Positions 10,981 through 24,599 of a stretch of DNA of 64,000 nt are shown one piece after another; positions within the stretch are counted from its first letter, which is position 1; every line of letters starts with the position of its first letter. Both the position numbers and the translations under genes were made by a program. A model generated the notes under the pieces. The model did not search any database and was not told where the DNA came from. It was given only the letters and a program-made list of their open reading frames with translations. The stretch comes from Megalonaias nervosa (Eukaryota > Mollusca > Bivalvia > Unionida > Unionidae): contig JAECUM010016699.1 of the NCBI GenBank assembly GCA_016617855.1, forward strand, positions 18,550-82,549. The letters are read 5' to 3'.

Positions 10981-13310
10981 GTTTGAGATACAAACATTTT
11001 CTGAAAAGAAACTTAATGTGTTGAACTATTTTGTTATCAATAAAGAAACTCTTTGTTTAATATCATTTACGTTGCAACAAGATTCCTCGGGAATTTCTAT
11101 ACATTTCTTTCTTACGGAAGCTACAGACTTACCGATACAGTGAAAACGTTTCTTTTCATTTAAATACTACACCCTGACTACTTATTTTATTTACTTCTTG
11201 ATTTATCTTTAAAGTACATTTTAATATCCTTATTTTATAATATTAATTATTTGTATGGCATTTGTGCATGGATGTTACAAACAAAATCGTCCTGTTTCTT
11301 ATATAAATGTTTATATGTACGTATTCTTTGATTTATCATAGGAGCATGCACGTTTTATTCATGTATTATTTAACTGTATTTATGTATTGTAATGGATTGG
11401 GGGGATGGGATAACATGTGTTAATGTAATAATAAATTTAACGAAAAGCTCAAAGTGAGGATCTTTTTATTTTTGACTATGAAATTGTGGTAAGATGCTTA
11501 ATAAAAGAAATACGACTAAAACATGAACGCATGTGTTTGGTTACGCGTAACATTATGCAATACACAAATGCTATAATATGCTGGCCTTCATAATCTTAAC
11601 GTAATTATTCAGCACGAAATGGACGAGCCACGGAGTAAGTATTTTGAAAGTTAGCGGTACATTCTTAGTGTGGTGGGAGATAGCTGCTTATTTATGTGGT
11701 ACAATATTACTTTACTATTAAGCCTGAATCAATAGCAGTGAATTGAATTTGTTTGAATTGAATTGATTCATATTGTTGTACTATATCTATGTAATTCCTG
11801 TCTATTTTTGAGAATAAAGAAATTAAAATTTGTAGACTTGTCTTATTTTTATAAGTATCTATGAGCTTCTTAATGTCATTCAATAAAGTTGTAATTATAA
11901 CTACCTCAATACAGTGTTCTTTTTATTTGGTGGAGAGATGTTGATAGAGGCGCTAATGTTGACATCTATCTCTCGAATTTCAAATTTCGCTCCTATTTAT
12001 ACTCTTTGGAAAATAATCATGTGACGTAATTTTAACCAATCATTGCTTGTCCAGGATGCCGAACGCGTCGGATGGTGCCGAACAGATACTCTACAACCAG
12101 CGACACAAACTGAGGGTTAATATACAGTTTAATTATCATCACTTGTCCGTTTACAATTTGTCATTAGCAAATATATAAACATTACGTATTATGTCGTGTC
12201 CGTCAAACGTCAACGTACTTTAAGTCGCAACCAAGACTGTTAAGCTTGGGCGAAGAGTACACAACTACAAATGAACGCTGATAACATTGAAAATATATAT
12301 TGACCAACATATAAATACACTATTAAATATTCAAAACATACTTATACTTGTATAAAAGAAGGCCAGCATTTACAATCAACAAGTGAAATTTAATCAAAAA
12401 TATGAACTTGACAAATTTACTATGTGGAACCGGTCATGTGATCTAGTGTCGGCCATCTTGCCTGCAGACGTATTTTCTTGATGCCAGCTGTTGGAGTCAT
12501 CGAGCTTAGTGCTATTCAAATGATGATTTGGATGTGAATTTAAGTGTGATAAACATATTTCTGGGTGTGAAAAATTTATATAAAATAAGATTCCAGAAGA
12601 TTTTGTGAGTATTTAACTATGTGCGAGGTTGAACTCGATGCCATTTGTTACCATATGACCGGCGATCACACTTGACATACAGCATGAACGATTTAATACA
12701 GATATCATGGTAAGTCGCGATCTATACATTATATTTCATACAATGTTCAAATTCATTCTTTCAGCAGTTTATATACATTAATTGACATGAACAACCTGTT
12801 TAAATTATGACATTAAAAAACCCATCATCTCCATCCATCTTATTACAGCTTTAGTGCCCTCAGGTCTATTACAGTATGTATGCATGTAGTTCATATTGTC
12901 GTTTGTCTTTTGCAGATGTTGTTAATATCAGTATTTTAATTATCTGATCTCTTTTGTTGTATTATAAATGTGTACAATCTTTTTATTTGACCACATGGAA
13001 TATGTTGTAATTGGCTTATGCAACGTCGGTAACACAACCAGTCTCCATCTTATGTTTTGTGTTTCTCATCCAAGTCATGTTAAATAATGTTTCTAGTATT
13101 TTGTATTTGGAAAATTATGTCTATTACGCTGATTACTGGTTTGTATCAAGTAAGATGGTATGTATGATTCGAATACTGTGTAAATCCATGAACTTAAAAG
13201 TTGTAAAATAATGTGAAATGGCACTTTTGGGTCAATAAGTAGAAAATGATTCCATTAACTTCACTTTGTCTTGCATCATTATCATTACAGTGATTATTAT
13301 TAAAATACAA
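10981..13310. other. Intergenic or intronic sequence; possible promoter near 12450
   Basis: No coding exon is recognised. At 12447-12455 GGCCATCTTG matches the core of a YY1 site, and 12600-12610 (TTTTGTGAGT) could be a splice donor, so a non-coding first exon of a plus-strand host gene is possible but unproven. 11080-11150 shares about 75 bp of recognisable similarity with 57970-58050 (TCGGGAATTTC, CAGTGAAAAC). Confidence 0.35.
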
Positions 13311-13319
13311 GTGGATTAA

Positions 13320-13818
13320 CCACAACTTTGTTTCCAGCTAGGTCGTTGCATAGTAACAAATGAATGCCCTCAACGGGTAAAGAAAACACTGTACCGACTG
13401 TCACAGGTCCTGGAACTAAGTCTCATGACAAATTTACAGAATGGAGAGGAACATTAGCAAAGCCCCACTCTACTCCCTGAATGAGAACACTCCCATTAGA
13501 ACAGGACTTCTCAGTAAAAGGCAAAGTACCTGATAATAAAAGACTCTGAGAAGTTCCTGTATCCCTTAAAATTTTAATAGGGATAGGATTGGCCAAATCA
13601 CCCAAGTGTGATATAGAACCCTTCGAAATGAATGGTTCATAATTCTCAATAGTAAAATCAGACTGGGGTTTATGAGACGTATTGCTTTCAATAAATGACC
13701 GTGACCTTGACCTCCTAGAAATAAGAGCATTTGGGATAGGTCTATCTTGACTCTGATGCCTATATTTCAATTTGAAGCAATCAGAAATGACGTGTCTTTT
13801 TTCTTGCAATAGGTACAC
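13320..13818 (-). pseudogene. Aspartic protease of Gmr1-like copy 1, partial
   Basis: Frame 13423-13818 covers the end of the knuckle, a basic linker (ALISRRSRSRS) and the retropepsin active site ILRDTGTSQSLLLSGTLPF, where DTG is the catalytic triad. The following block (GIHLLL...DLAG) can be read in a shifted frame down to 13320, where the element ends. It would process Gag-Pol; this copy is broken. Confidence 0.8.
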
Positions 13819-15087
13819 GTAGGAATAGACAAGGATTTTGAATCAAGTTTATCAGAAACTTGATTTTTAGAAGTTGTGCCAGATTGAGTTTTAGAAGGAG
13901 TCGTATTAGGCTGAAATTCCTTTCTACCAGTAGACTGTTGAGTGAATGATTTGCCTACAACAGGAACTTTATGAGTCAAGGAATACTCATCTGCAGCAAG
14001 AGCAGCATTTTCCATGGTTTCGATCTTATGCTCTTCAAGAAGATTCTTAATGTCATTAGGAACACAGTTCTTGAACTCTTCAAGTAATACAAGTTGTTCG
14101 AGACTTTCATAATCATGTTCAACTTTCTTGACTAAGCACCATCTCTTAAATAACTGCTCTTTTTCTCTTGCAAATTCAACATAAGTTTCTCCAGCTTCTT
14201 TTTTTATAGTTTCTAAATTTTTGCTGATAAGCCTCAGGGACTAATGCATAACCCTTTAAGATGCACTCCTTAACCAAATCATAGTCAGAACTTTGCTGAA
14301 CTGACAGGGATGCATAGATATCTCGGGCCTTGCCAAAATGTACACATTGCAATAATTGAGTCCAATGCTCCCTTGGCCATTTCAAATTTTCAGCAACATT
14401 TTCAAAATGAATAAAATATTTGTCTACTTCTTTTTCTCTAAAAGGGGGCACTAACCTGATATTTCTTGTAATGTCAAAACTAGAATTTGTATGTGAAGTG
14501 GGATCGTGCTTTTCACTTGCCAGCTCATTTCTTTCATTTTAAGTTCAAATTCCTTTTCATCCTTCTCTTTTGTATTTGCATCTGTACGTACATTTGTTCT
14601 TTTTGAAACTCCAATTGCGTTTATCTTTCTTCCTCTCCTGTCTCCCTCTCTCCTCTTTCTCAAATTGTAATTTTATTTATCATTCTCTCTTTCCTGTTTC
14701 TCTCTCCTTCTCTTCAAATTGCAATTGCAATTGCTTCTCTCTTTCCTCCTTCTGAAGCTCGAGCTTCCTTAACTCCAATTCCAGCTTGTATTTCATTTTT
14801 AATTCCTTTAATTTTATGTCAGAGTCTGATACCGACTTACTGACCGATGACAAAACACCTTTATCAAGAACATTCTTCTCTACCAAATACTGAATCAAAA
14901 TATTTTTAATTTCTTGTTTCGTTAGGGAAGAATTTGCTTCAGAAAGATCGTATTTTCTGGCAAGTTCTATCAACTCATCTTTTTTCAAACTATCCAACTG
15001 CTCCTGAGTAGGACTAGAAAGAAAAGTCTCCACTTTTAATGACATTGTGAATGAAAGCCTGTTGTTTTCACTTAAGATTTCAAACAA
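13767..15087 (-). pseudogene. Gag of Gmr1-like copy 1, frameshifted
   Basis: From a Met at about 15045 the product has an N-terminal helical block (FLSSPTQEQLDSLKKDELIE), a long Lys/Glu/Leu coiled coil (to 14680), a SCAN-like capsid block at 14176-14451 (LKWPREHWTQLLQCVHFGKA and LVKECILKGYALVPEAYQQK) and a CCHC knuckle near 13800. The frame breaks around 14670, 14451, 14176 and once inside the knuckle, where copy 2 has one more base after the A-run. Gag forms the virus-like particle. The vertebrate SCAN domain derives from this gag family. Confidence 0.8.
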
Positions 15088-15175
15088 AATGAAAAATAGT
15101 ACTTGGGATTTAAAAACGAGGGGAATTTAAATTTCTAAAAACAATTTTCTGAAATATTTTAGCCAAAATTCAAAT

Positions 15176-15193
15176 ATCCCGGACGAGCCCCCA
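15176..15193 (-). other. Primer-binding site for tRNA-Pro
   Basis: The plus strand reads ATCCCGGACGAGCCCCCA, identical to the 3' 18 nt of animal tRNA-Pro including CCA, so the element RNA would read the complement. Nine bases separate it from the LTR. Murine leukaemia-type retroviruses use the same primer. Confidence 0.85.
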
Positions 15194-15202
15194 ATTTTCT
15201 CT

Positions 15203-16135
15203 TGTTACGTGTAGGCTCCTATAAAAGTAACAAATGAAAAGAGTGAAGCCAACAAGCTTTGTAAATTTAACAAAAATGATTTATTTCTCTAGAAAACAAC
15301 GTACAAAATAGAAATCGGACTTACAGTTTGTGAATATAATCCAAAATTTAATCCTAAGATTGAAAAATATCACTTAACAGTTCTAATTGAATCCAGGCTC
15401 GAATCTCGATCAAAATCCAATATGGAAGGCGATGACGTCAGATGAGGTCGTGGTGCAAATGGGAACAATTCCTCGTTGAAACACAATTTATAATGTTTCC
15501 GTTTAGAATTTCCAGAATTAATTTCCACTGAATATCTTTCTCCCAGAACTTTTATAAATATGAAGCACTTGTGTAGTTTTCTAGAGAATGAATTATTAAA
15601 TTCCAAAAAATAGATGAACTTCAGAACAAGCCGGCATCAACAATATAAACACCTCGTACCCTCAAGGTGTAGGAATACGACTGACTAGATCTAGTAGAAA
15701 ATGGCTGTTTTAAGCCTCGATTTTAGATCACATGGTGGGTCACGTGACGGTTTACGTGACCACTAATTTGAACAGCGCAGTAAAAAAGAATGAAAATTAT
15801 CACGTAGTCCCGAATAGCCCTATCTAAGACTCAGATTCTCACACTGAAAATAAATTAAAAAAGAAAGGCTGTTTACAACTCAGCAAACACGTGGGCCGAA
15901 TATGACCTTGGTAATAGCCAATCGTTTCCATTCAATGTTTACAAACACTATGAACCAAAGTGAGCTAAAAACTGTGCTGAAGTAACCGTTAATATCTAAT
16001 CGGGTCAAGCCAATTTTCCGAAAGAGACTCAAATCCAATGAAAATTATCATTACAATAAAATGTAATGAAATAAAATTAAAATAAAAAAGAATTTCAAAC
16101 TCACATACAAGTACTTACATTACATATACGTAACA
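15203..16135 (-). repeat. LTR of Gmr1-like copy 1 (933 bp)
   Basis: Plus-strand ends are TGTTACGTGTAGG at 15203 and ACGTAACA at 16135, so the termini are TG...CA. The body aligns with the plus-strand solo LTR at 23728-24496 and with the LTRs of copies 2 and 3. The presumed 5 bp outside the 5' end is TCAGA; no partner remains because the 3' end is lost. Confidence 0.85.
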
Positions 16136-16798
16136 TCAGACAATATTAAAACACACTTTAAACCTAAAGTACATTGTCTGCTATGTTGACAACAAAGAAC
16201 TCTTTTGTTTCATGATATTTAAAATTAGTAATAGATTGAGTTATTGGTCTCTTTAACAACTGCTACTATATGACTCTCTTCAAATGTAATTTAATATCAT
16301 ACCGGTACGTATGAATTGTAACAATAAGCGAGTAGTAAAGTAATATACATCCAGGCATTTGCTTGCTTTGCTCTTCAAGCTACGTTTTGTTATTATCGAT
16401 TTTCTTTTCTATTTTACCCATTTTAACATCTACTGCAATGCTCGCTATGCTGATTCCAGAGTTTAATTCAGTTTTGATTATCTCTGTTTTCTTTTCTTTC
16501 GGCTTTAACTCTATGAAACCTACTGCTTAAAACGAGGGTCTTTTCTGTCTAATTAAGTTTTTAATAGATATCATTTTTGCTAATATTTGCTATATTTGTT
16601 CATTCTTCTTCTGGACCTCTAACGGCGTATTAGTGTTGACAATGAAGTTGCTGTTTTATATTGTCAATTTTGGTACTGATTTAATGTTTTACGTTTTTAG
16701 TTTCATGTCGTTTTGTTGGATTTCACAAACTGAGTCTTTCTGCAGTCTATTTTAGTTAAAATGGGATTAAGTGACTCCGCGGCTGTTTATGGTTGTTC
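16136..16798. other. Spacer, no gene recognised
   Basis: AT-rich. On the minus strand around 16370-16520 short pieces read like a coiled coil, but they are too short to assign. Confidence 0.4.
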
Positions 16799-16803
16799 TG
16801 ATG

Positions 16804-16834
<31 letters not shown>

Positions 16835-17084
16835 CTGTGTGTGTGTGTATGTGTATATGTGTGTGTGTGTGTGATATTTGGATTTTTAACATAGATTTTA
16901 ACATTTTTGCAGTTTAATTGCTACGCTGTCTGCAGTGTGGCAGTTTATAATGATGTCTAGCACTGGGGCATCATGCCGCAGACACGTAGCATGACGTTCT
17001 AAAGAGTCACATTATCCTGACACCAGGCCGTGCAGTCCTAACACTAACTTCTTAATGATGAGCGCCTAGCGAGGTGATGTTTAT
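16799..17084 (-). mobile_element. SINE, 5'-truncated copy with (CA)n tail
   Basis: The body matches the reverse complement of the full SINE at 54893-55306 (landmarks TGTCTGCAGTGTGGCAGTTTATA and TTATCCTGACACCAGGCCG). The tail is the (TG)n at 16809-16874. Candidate target-site duplication: TGATGTCTAT at 16799-16808 and TGATGTTTAT at 17075-17084, one mismatch. The tRNA-like head is missing. Confidence 0.75.
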
Positions 17085-17386
17085 TTGAATTTAGAATGGT
17101 TCTTTCCCTTGTTTTCAAACAAAGAAAGGTGTTATCGTGAGCTGCACGAACACGATAAGTATTACGTCATATGTTTACTAATCTTTTGGTTCTAAAGTAC
17201 TCATTTATTGCAAAGATACTACTCCATATATTAAGCATATAATTTCCAGATTAAAGTCAGTGTGCTATTAGGTAATTAACTTTGCACTGATTATGTTCAT
17301 TTGATTCTTCCTTTTTCGTATTTTTTGTTTGTTTGTAGAAGGTGAGCACTTTTGTAAATGCTTAAGTACTATCAAACTGTCGATTG

Positions 17387-17571
17387 TAAATTGATCAATT
17401 GAAATGGAGTAATTATGTAAATTGATTAACTGAAATGGAGTAATTATGTAAATTGATTAATTGAAATGGAGTAACTATGTAAATTTATTAATTGAAATGA
17501 AGTCATTATGTAAATTGACTAATTGAAATGGAGTAATTATGCAAATTGATTAATTGAAATGGAGTAATTAT
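17387..17571 (+). repeat. Minisatellite, 6 x 31 bp
   Basis: Six consecutive units with the consensus TAAATTGATTAATTGAAATG then GAGTAATTATG, differing at a few sites each. No open frame crosses it. Confidence 0.9.
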
Positions 17572-17574
17572 TTT

Positions 17575-19494
<1,920 letters not shown>

Positions 19495-19859
19495 CATTAC
19501 AATCATCCTCAATATAACAAAATTATGTTGTCCTCATAGTGTGGGGTGAGACCACTGGTTAAATATAATCGCCGACATGCTTTGAAAACAAAGCGAATGA
19601 CAAGTGGGCAGCTTGCACAAGTTTAACAAGAGTTAATATTTTACCTTAGTCAAAAGTTGAATAGGAACAAATATAGTAAAGTATTAATAAAATTCTGTAA
19701 ATTTGGCACATTGTAGATATACAAAGAAAATGTACATATAAAACGTCTTAGAAAGTTAATCCTACAATTGTTTCGTATATTTACATTGACCTTAAAAAGC
19801 ATTTGAACCTGTTTCTATGGATTTGGCATATACAATTGTGATGTAGAGCGCCCCATTAT

Positions 19860-21438
19860 CATGTGAACTCGATCCGATTCCTACATTATTACTCCTCGAG
19901 TCCTTAGATTCAATATTGCCTTTCGCTAACCGATGTTATCAATACTTCTCTCTCATTTGGGGAATTCATACCATTTTTTTTCAAAACTGCCATTGTAAAG
20001 CCTCTCTTGAAGAAACCGATACTTGACCCTAACGATTTAAAGAACTATCGACTTTATGTAACCTCTCATTCATTTAAAAATGCCATAGAAAAAGTTCTTC
20101 TATCCCAACTTGTATTTCATCTGAATTCGAATAATCTTTCTAGCAATGTACAATCTGCATATCACCGCTGCCATAGTATTGAAATTGCCTTTCTGAGAGT
20201 AGTTAACGACCTTCTGTCTGTTTTGAATAATAGAAAGGTTACATTCCTCGCCCTCTTTGACTTGTCTGTGGCATTTGACACAATACACCATTATATATTG
20301 CTTCACTGTGTCTAATATGTATCTGGTATTCACGAAACTGACTTACCATTGTTCAAGTTCTACTTAGTCAAGAGGATATAAATTATGTCCGTAAATGTAA
20401 AACATTCAAACCCAGTTGATCTGTGTTTTGGCGTTCCACAAGGCTCTGCTCTCGGCCCTGTTCTCTTCATTCTGATTATTCAGCCGCTCTCAAGTGTCAT
20501 AGATCGACATCCGGTGTCTAAGCAATTGCTCGCTGATGACACTGAAATATACAAATCTAGCTGCCAGCTGAACTTGAGGCTACCATCCAAGGCGTAGAGA
20601 GATGCATTTCCGATGTGTAGTAATGACAAGTAACAAGCTGCAGATGAATGATGATAAAACTGAACCTATCCTGATCACCACGCAAAGGCTTTCTCATTCA
20701 TATCCTTTTCCTTAAACAATAAGTATTGTTTTTAAATACCAACATTAACCTCACACAGTCAGTACGAAACATAGGTGTCCCTCTCAACATTTCGCTCTAA
20801 ATACACGAACATGTCATGAACATATGCACGGCTGCATATCTGGAGTTCAGACGCATCAGTTCCATTGGCAGTTTTCGTTCCGTTGATTCCACTAAAATAC
20901 TTATGCGTTTCTTAGTACTTTCAAGACTGGACTATTGTAATTAACTTCGGTCTGGTTTGTCTCAGTATCTAGTACAGAAACTTCTAAAAGTTCAAAACAC
21001 AGTTGCTTAGATCATCCTTAGAGTACGAAGAACTGAGCACACCTCCCCATGCTCTGTAAAATTCACTGGTTATCCGTTCGATCCAGAATCAAACACAAAA
21101 TCTGTTCAACATGCTACATTTCGTTGACTGGCCCTAGTCGAATATATCTACCGGACCTCACCCATGCGTACCAGGGCCAAGCTGCGTGAAAGGAATTGTC
21201 CATAGATCTTAGACACAAGGACACTGCGATCTCACTTAATGTGCTCTCGAAACCCACCTATTTTGACTACATGAACAGACTTAATAATGTTTACTTCCTT
21301 AACTATGTTCAGCATGGTTTTGTTTTGTAATTTCATGGTATTTGTTTTTGTAAGTTTGACGTTGTGTATGGTTTTATGTATTATCTAAGATTGTATAGCG
21401 ATTGAAGCTTCTCAAGATTAGGCCCTGTATTAAGTCCA

Positions 21439-21492
<54 letters not shown>
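19860..21492 (+). mobile_element. L2/CR1-like LINE reverse transcriptase fragment with (ATT)n tail
   Basis: Frame 20007-20315 carries the finger and palm start (PILDPNDLKNYR, SAYHRCHSIEIAFLRVVNDL, ALFDLSVAFDTIHH), where the family has LLDLSAAFDT. Frame 20385-20597 carries FGVPQGSALGPVLF and LADDTEIYKS, the catalytic ADD. After that the frame is shredded down to a C-terminal tail near 21200 and an (ATT)n tract at 21439-21492, which is the usual microsatellite 3' end of these LINEs. 5'-truncated, several stops, inactive. Confidence 0.85.
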
Positions 21493-21494
<2 letters not shown>

Positions 21495-21495
<1 letters not shown>

Positions 21496-22055
21496 ATGCA
21501 TAATACTGAATGAAATTAAGCTTTAGACCACAAGCTTTGCTACATTAAAACTATACAATTCGGATATTTTTTATAGGACGTGAAATTACTTAGAAGCTAT
21601 GTTTCATCAAGTGAACCAGGGACATTCAACCTTTTTTCTGGAGGGGAGGGGGAGAGCACAACAGATTAAATCCTTAAAGTTACGGGCAGCACGAGAAAGA
21701 AAATGTGAATAATTAAATACGAAAATTCAAAAGAATTATTACATAATACGAATAACATTTATATTACATAGTTGTAATAATATTGTTAAGCAAGATAGAC
21801 ACATATTATGGTAGATACAACACCAGAATCTAGTACAGAAAAATGAAATAAGTATTAATTAAAATGCATATTTTCAAAAGGACTGAGAGTGAAGTAGATT
21901 TGATAAGATTATTTGAATTTCTGTTTCAAATGTTCATGTAGTAATTGAATACAGACGAGTCCCATGCCTGGAATAATTGAAAGTATGTAAAAGAATGCAG
22001 ACAGTAGACTGAAAGTGAACAAATTTAAAACCTAAAGATGGGAAAGCATTGCAAC
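21495..22055. other. AT-rich spacer downstream of the 22-kb minus-strand tail
   Basis: No gene recognised. It holds the 3' flank (possible 3' UTR) of the minus-strand locus. Confidence 0.4.
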
Positions 22056-22059
22056 ATCA

Positions 22060-23355
22060 TTAGCAATGAAGAACATCAAGATCCGTAATGCACCATACGT
22101 AAATCGTCTATCCATTTTCAATTGCCTCTCTGTTAAGATAACATTTCTAATTAGTGCTTCTCTATGAATCGTGTCGTTAACGGCTCTGTGCAAGCTATGG
22201 ACGGCTGCAAGCGTTGCTCTATCCCTGTCAATGGGCGTTTGCCAGAAATGCTAAAGGTTCATATTTAGATGGTGGGCATTGTTTATGCTCTCCACAAAGG
22301 CGAGTTTTTGATAAAATTCTTGTATTTGAGGTGAAGTGAGAGCCATCTGCGCCTGAACGTTTGGAGACGCCTCGGTTATGAATTGATGAGGCATGTCAAG
22401 CGATTGTGTACGAATTGTATTCGTCATGCGAACTTCGTTAGCAGGAAAGATGTGTGCATTACTATTTCAGAAACTTTGTAGCTGTTGTTGTCCAACAAGC
22501 GATTGTCCTTGATCAAGTGGATTTTGCATTATGTCGATCCGCTGAGCCCTGTTCAGAATTGCCGCTTGCATCTGTGAACGATTGTCTATAATTCCTTGTT
22601 CTTGAAGTAAATGCAGTTGTGCCTGCACGAGACCTTCTCTTGTGTGTAAAATCATTCCATTATGCGGTACTGTTGGATAGGAACTATCATGTAGCCTTTC
22701 ATTGGCAGCATTATTATGTAGGAATTCATTGGATGCTTCCATGAAGGCAATGCTTGGATGATCAGTAGAATTGTTGCTGATCCTTTGATTCTGTAATGGC
22801 CTGAGAACTGATTTTAGAGTGGTCCAACCCGTGGAATTTATTGGGAATCAATATTATTTGAGAATTGTGAGTTAGAAGGGATATAATTTCAAACTAATCT
22901 GACACTACTTGGTTCTAATGTTTTTAATATGTCTTGGACAGCCCCGATGATTGTTGCAGATTCCATTTCATCTTTTCCACTGGTTGAATGTATCACTTCT
23001 TTATTTCATGGAATACTGGCTAGGTTATTTTCCAACTTGTTCTGCTTTCTGTTGTTTTCTTGATGGTTGTTATATTGACCTCTTTGTAGCGAACTTCGTC
23101 GCTTTGTCTGGGCTTTAGTATATCCTTATTTTCCCCAGGAAATGAAGTATCAGATGTGAATTCCTCAAAGACCTTGACAGAGTCTGCTGATACTAGTCCC
23201 TTTTCACTCTGAATAATAGCGACAGGAGCATTATGATTGGTACGTGTTTCTGGAACAATTACCTGTTGCTGTCACATAGAATTTGTTGCGTCGACATTGC
23301 CCTGCATTTTATTTGTGTGGATGGGCTCTTATGTCAGAATGCAAGGGTTTTAATT
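22060..23355 (-). pseudogene. Gln/Asn-rich frames downstream of the LPMO exons, copy A, with stops and frameshifts
   Basis: Frame 22467-22742 is Gln/Asn-rich (NRAQRIDIMQNPLDQGQ). Below 22466, after a stop, the same protein goes on to about 22090 with blocks TIHREALIRNVIL and RQLKMDRRF and one more stop near 22250. Between 23355 and 22745 only broken protein-like pieces remain. The blocks align with the open frame at 63444-64000. Position directly downstream of the LPMO exon on the same strand suggests a C-terminal extension or a neighbouring gene; which one I cannot decide. Confidence 0.55.
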
Positions 23356-23671
23356 TCAGTGGATGTTGTGGTTCAGGTGGCATATGCACGCTGAGTTGTC
23401 CTCTCGTTCCAGCCACGCTGATGCTTGGTTTTTATCATCGGGTACAATGCCATTGAATTCATGGCTCAAGGCTGGAGTTCTCCCTATTTCATGATTGTGA
23501 ACAGGTAAGTTCGGTGTCTGATATAAGATTGGTAAACCATCAGCGATTTTGAAATGAGTGTTGACAATGGTACTATGGCTTTCAATGCTGATGTCAGCAC
23601 AATTTATGAAGGTCTCCTGCACGCCACATCCTAAGCAGCTTTTTCCATCTCTATTGTTTACCCAAGCGTTA

Positions 23672-23672
<1 letters not shown>
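23356..23672 (-). CDS. AA15 lytic polysaccharide monooxygenase, 3' coding exon
   Basis: After a splice acceptor (TATAG at 23674-23673) the exon opens with the last two bases of a Gly codon, then NAWVNNRDGKSCLGCGVQET and FINCADISI, the C-terminal signature of AA15 LPMOs (chitin-binding type-4 domain), usually SWG...CGPQETF.GCAD. It runs about 80 residues further as a polar, His/Asn-rich tail and stops at 23356. Its phase fits the donor of the exon at 28080-28458 exactly (G then GT). The enzyme uses copper to cleave chitin or cellulose oxidatively and is secreted. Note the acceptor lies in a (TA)n tract. Confidence 0.8.

Positions 23673-23673
<1 letters not shown>

Positions 23674-23722
<49 letters not shown>
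23674..23722. repeat. (TA)n microsatellite at the LPMO splice acceptor
   Basis: About 24 TA units abutting the exon at 23672. Confidence 0.95.
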
Positions 23723-23727
<5 letters not shown>

Positions 23728-23729
<2 letters not shown>

Positions 23730-24492
23730 TTACGAATGTGTAATTAAATTGCATGTGTGTTAGTTTTAAAATTCTTTTTTATTTTATTTTTGTTTCATTA
23801 CATTTTATTGTAATGATAATTTTCACTGGATTTGAATCTTTTTTTCGGAAAATTGACTTGACCCGATTAGATTATATTTTATCAGCACTATTTTTAGCTC
23901 ACTTTTAGTTCATAGATTTTGTAAACATCGAGTGAAGACAACTTGCTATTGCCAAGGTCATTTTCGGCTAACGTGTTAGCTGAATTGTAACAGCCTTCCT
24001 TTTTTTATTTATTTCCAGTGTGAAAATTTGATTCTTAGATAGGGCTATTCTAGCTACGTGATAATTGTCATTTTTTATTGTGCTATTCAAGTTAGAAATC
24101 ACGTAGCCTGTCAGGTGAACTACCATGTGATCTAAAATCGAGGCTTAAAACAGCCAATTGGTATTAAATTTATTCAATCGTATGTTAAACCTTGAGGGCT
24201 CAAGAGGTTTCAATTGTTGAAGCCAGATTGTTTTTAAAGTTTATCTGTTTTTTGGGATTTAATAATTTATTCTCTAGAAAACTACTACTTTTTATAAAAA
24301 GTTCTGGGAGAAAGATATTCAGTGGACATTTATTCTGGAATTCTAAACGGAAACATTATAAACTGTGATTCAATCGAGGATCTGTTGCCAATTTTTACAT
24401 TGTTTTCTAGGGAAATAAATTATTTTGTTGAAATTTACAAAGCTTGTTGACTTCACTCTTTTCTCTTGTTACCTTGGTACGAGCCTACACGT

Positions 24493-24496
<4 letters not shown>
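23728..24496 (+). repeat. Solo LTR of the Gmr1-like family (769 bp)
   Basis: Starts near TATTACGAATG and ends CCTACACGTAACA, matching the LTR of copy 1 in the opposite orientation over most of its length, with about 160 bp less. No gag or primer site follows; (TA)n tracts abut both ends. It is antisense to the LPMO gene, inside its intron. Confidence 0.8.

Positions 24497-24560
<64 letters not shown>
24497..24560. repeat. (AT)n microsatellite
   Basis: 32 AT units lying directly between the solo LTR end and the RTE fragment. Confidence 0.95.
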
Positions 24561-24562
<2 letters not shown>

Positions 24563-24599
24563 CATTGTGTAATCGTCGGACACACTAAAGTTAATCCTT

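Larger units (their letters stand above)
13318..16135 (-). mobile_element. Gmr1-like Ty3/Gypsy retrotransposon, copy 1 (5' LTR, gag, start of protease)
   Basis: Minus-strand element with a full LTR, exact tRNA-Pro primer site, gag with SCAN-like domain and zinc knuckle, and an aspartic protease. It is truncated inside the protease-to-integrase linker at about 13318 and has no 3' LTR. Copies 2 and 3 in this window are relatives and show the rest of the pol gene. Confidence 0.85.

Noticed and set aside
13790..13812. A-run at the gag zinc knuckle of Gmr1-like copy 1 as a programmed -1 frameshift site
   Set aside because: Copy 2 is in one frame at the same place with one more base after the A-run, so a simple one-base deletion explains copy 1. 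The codon phase of the run is also not the usual slippery arrangement.
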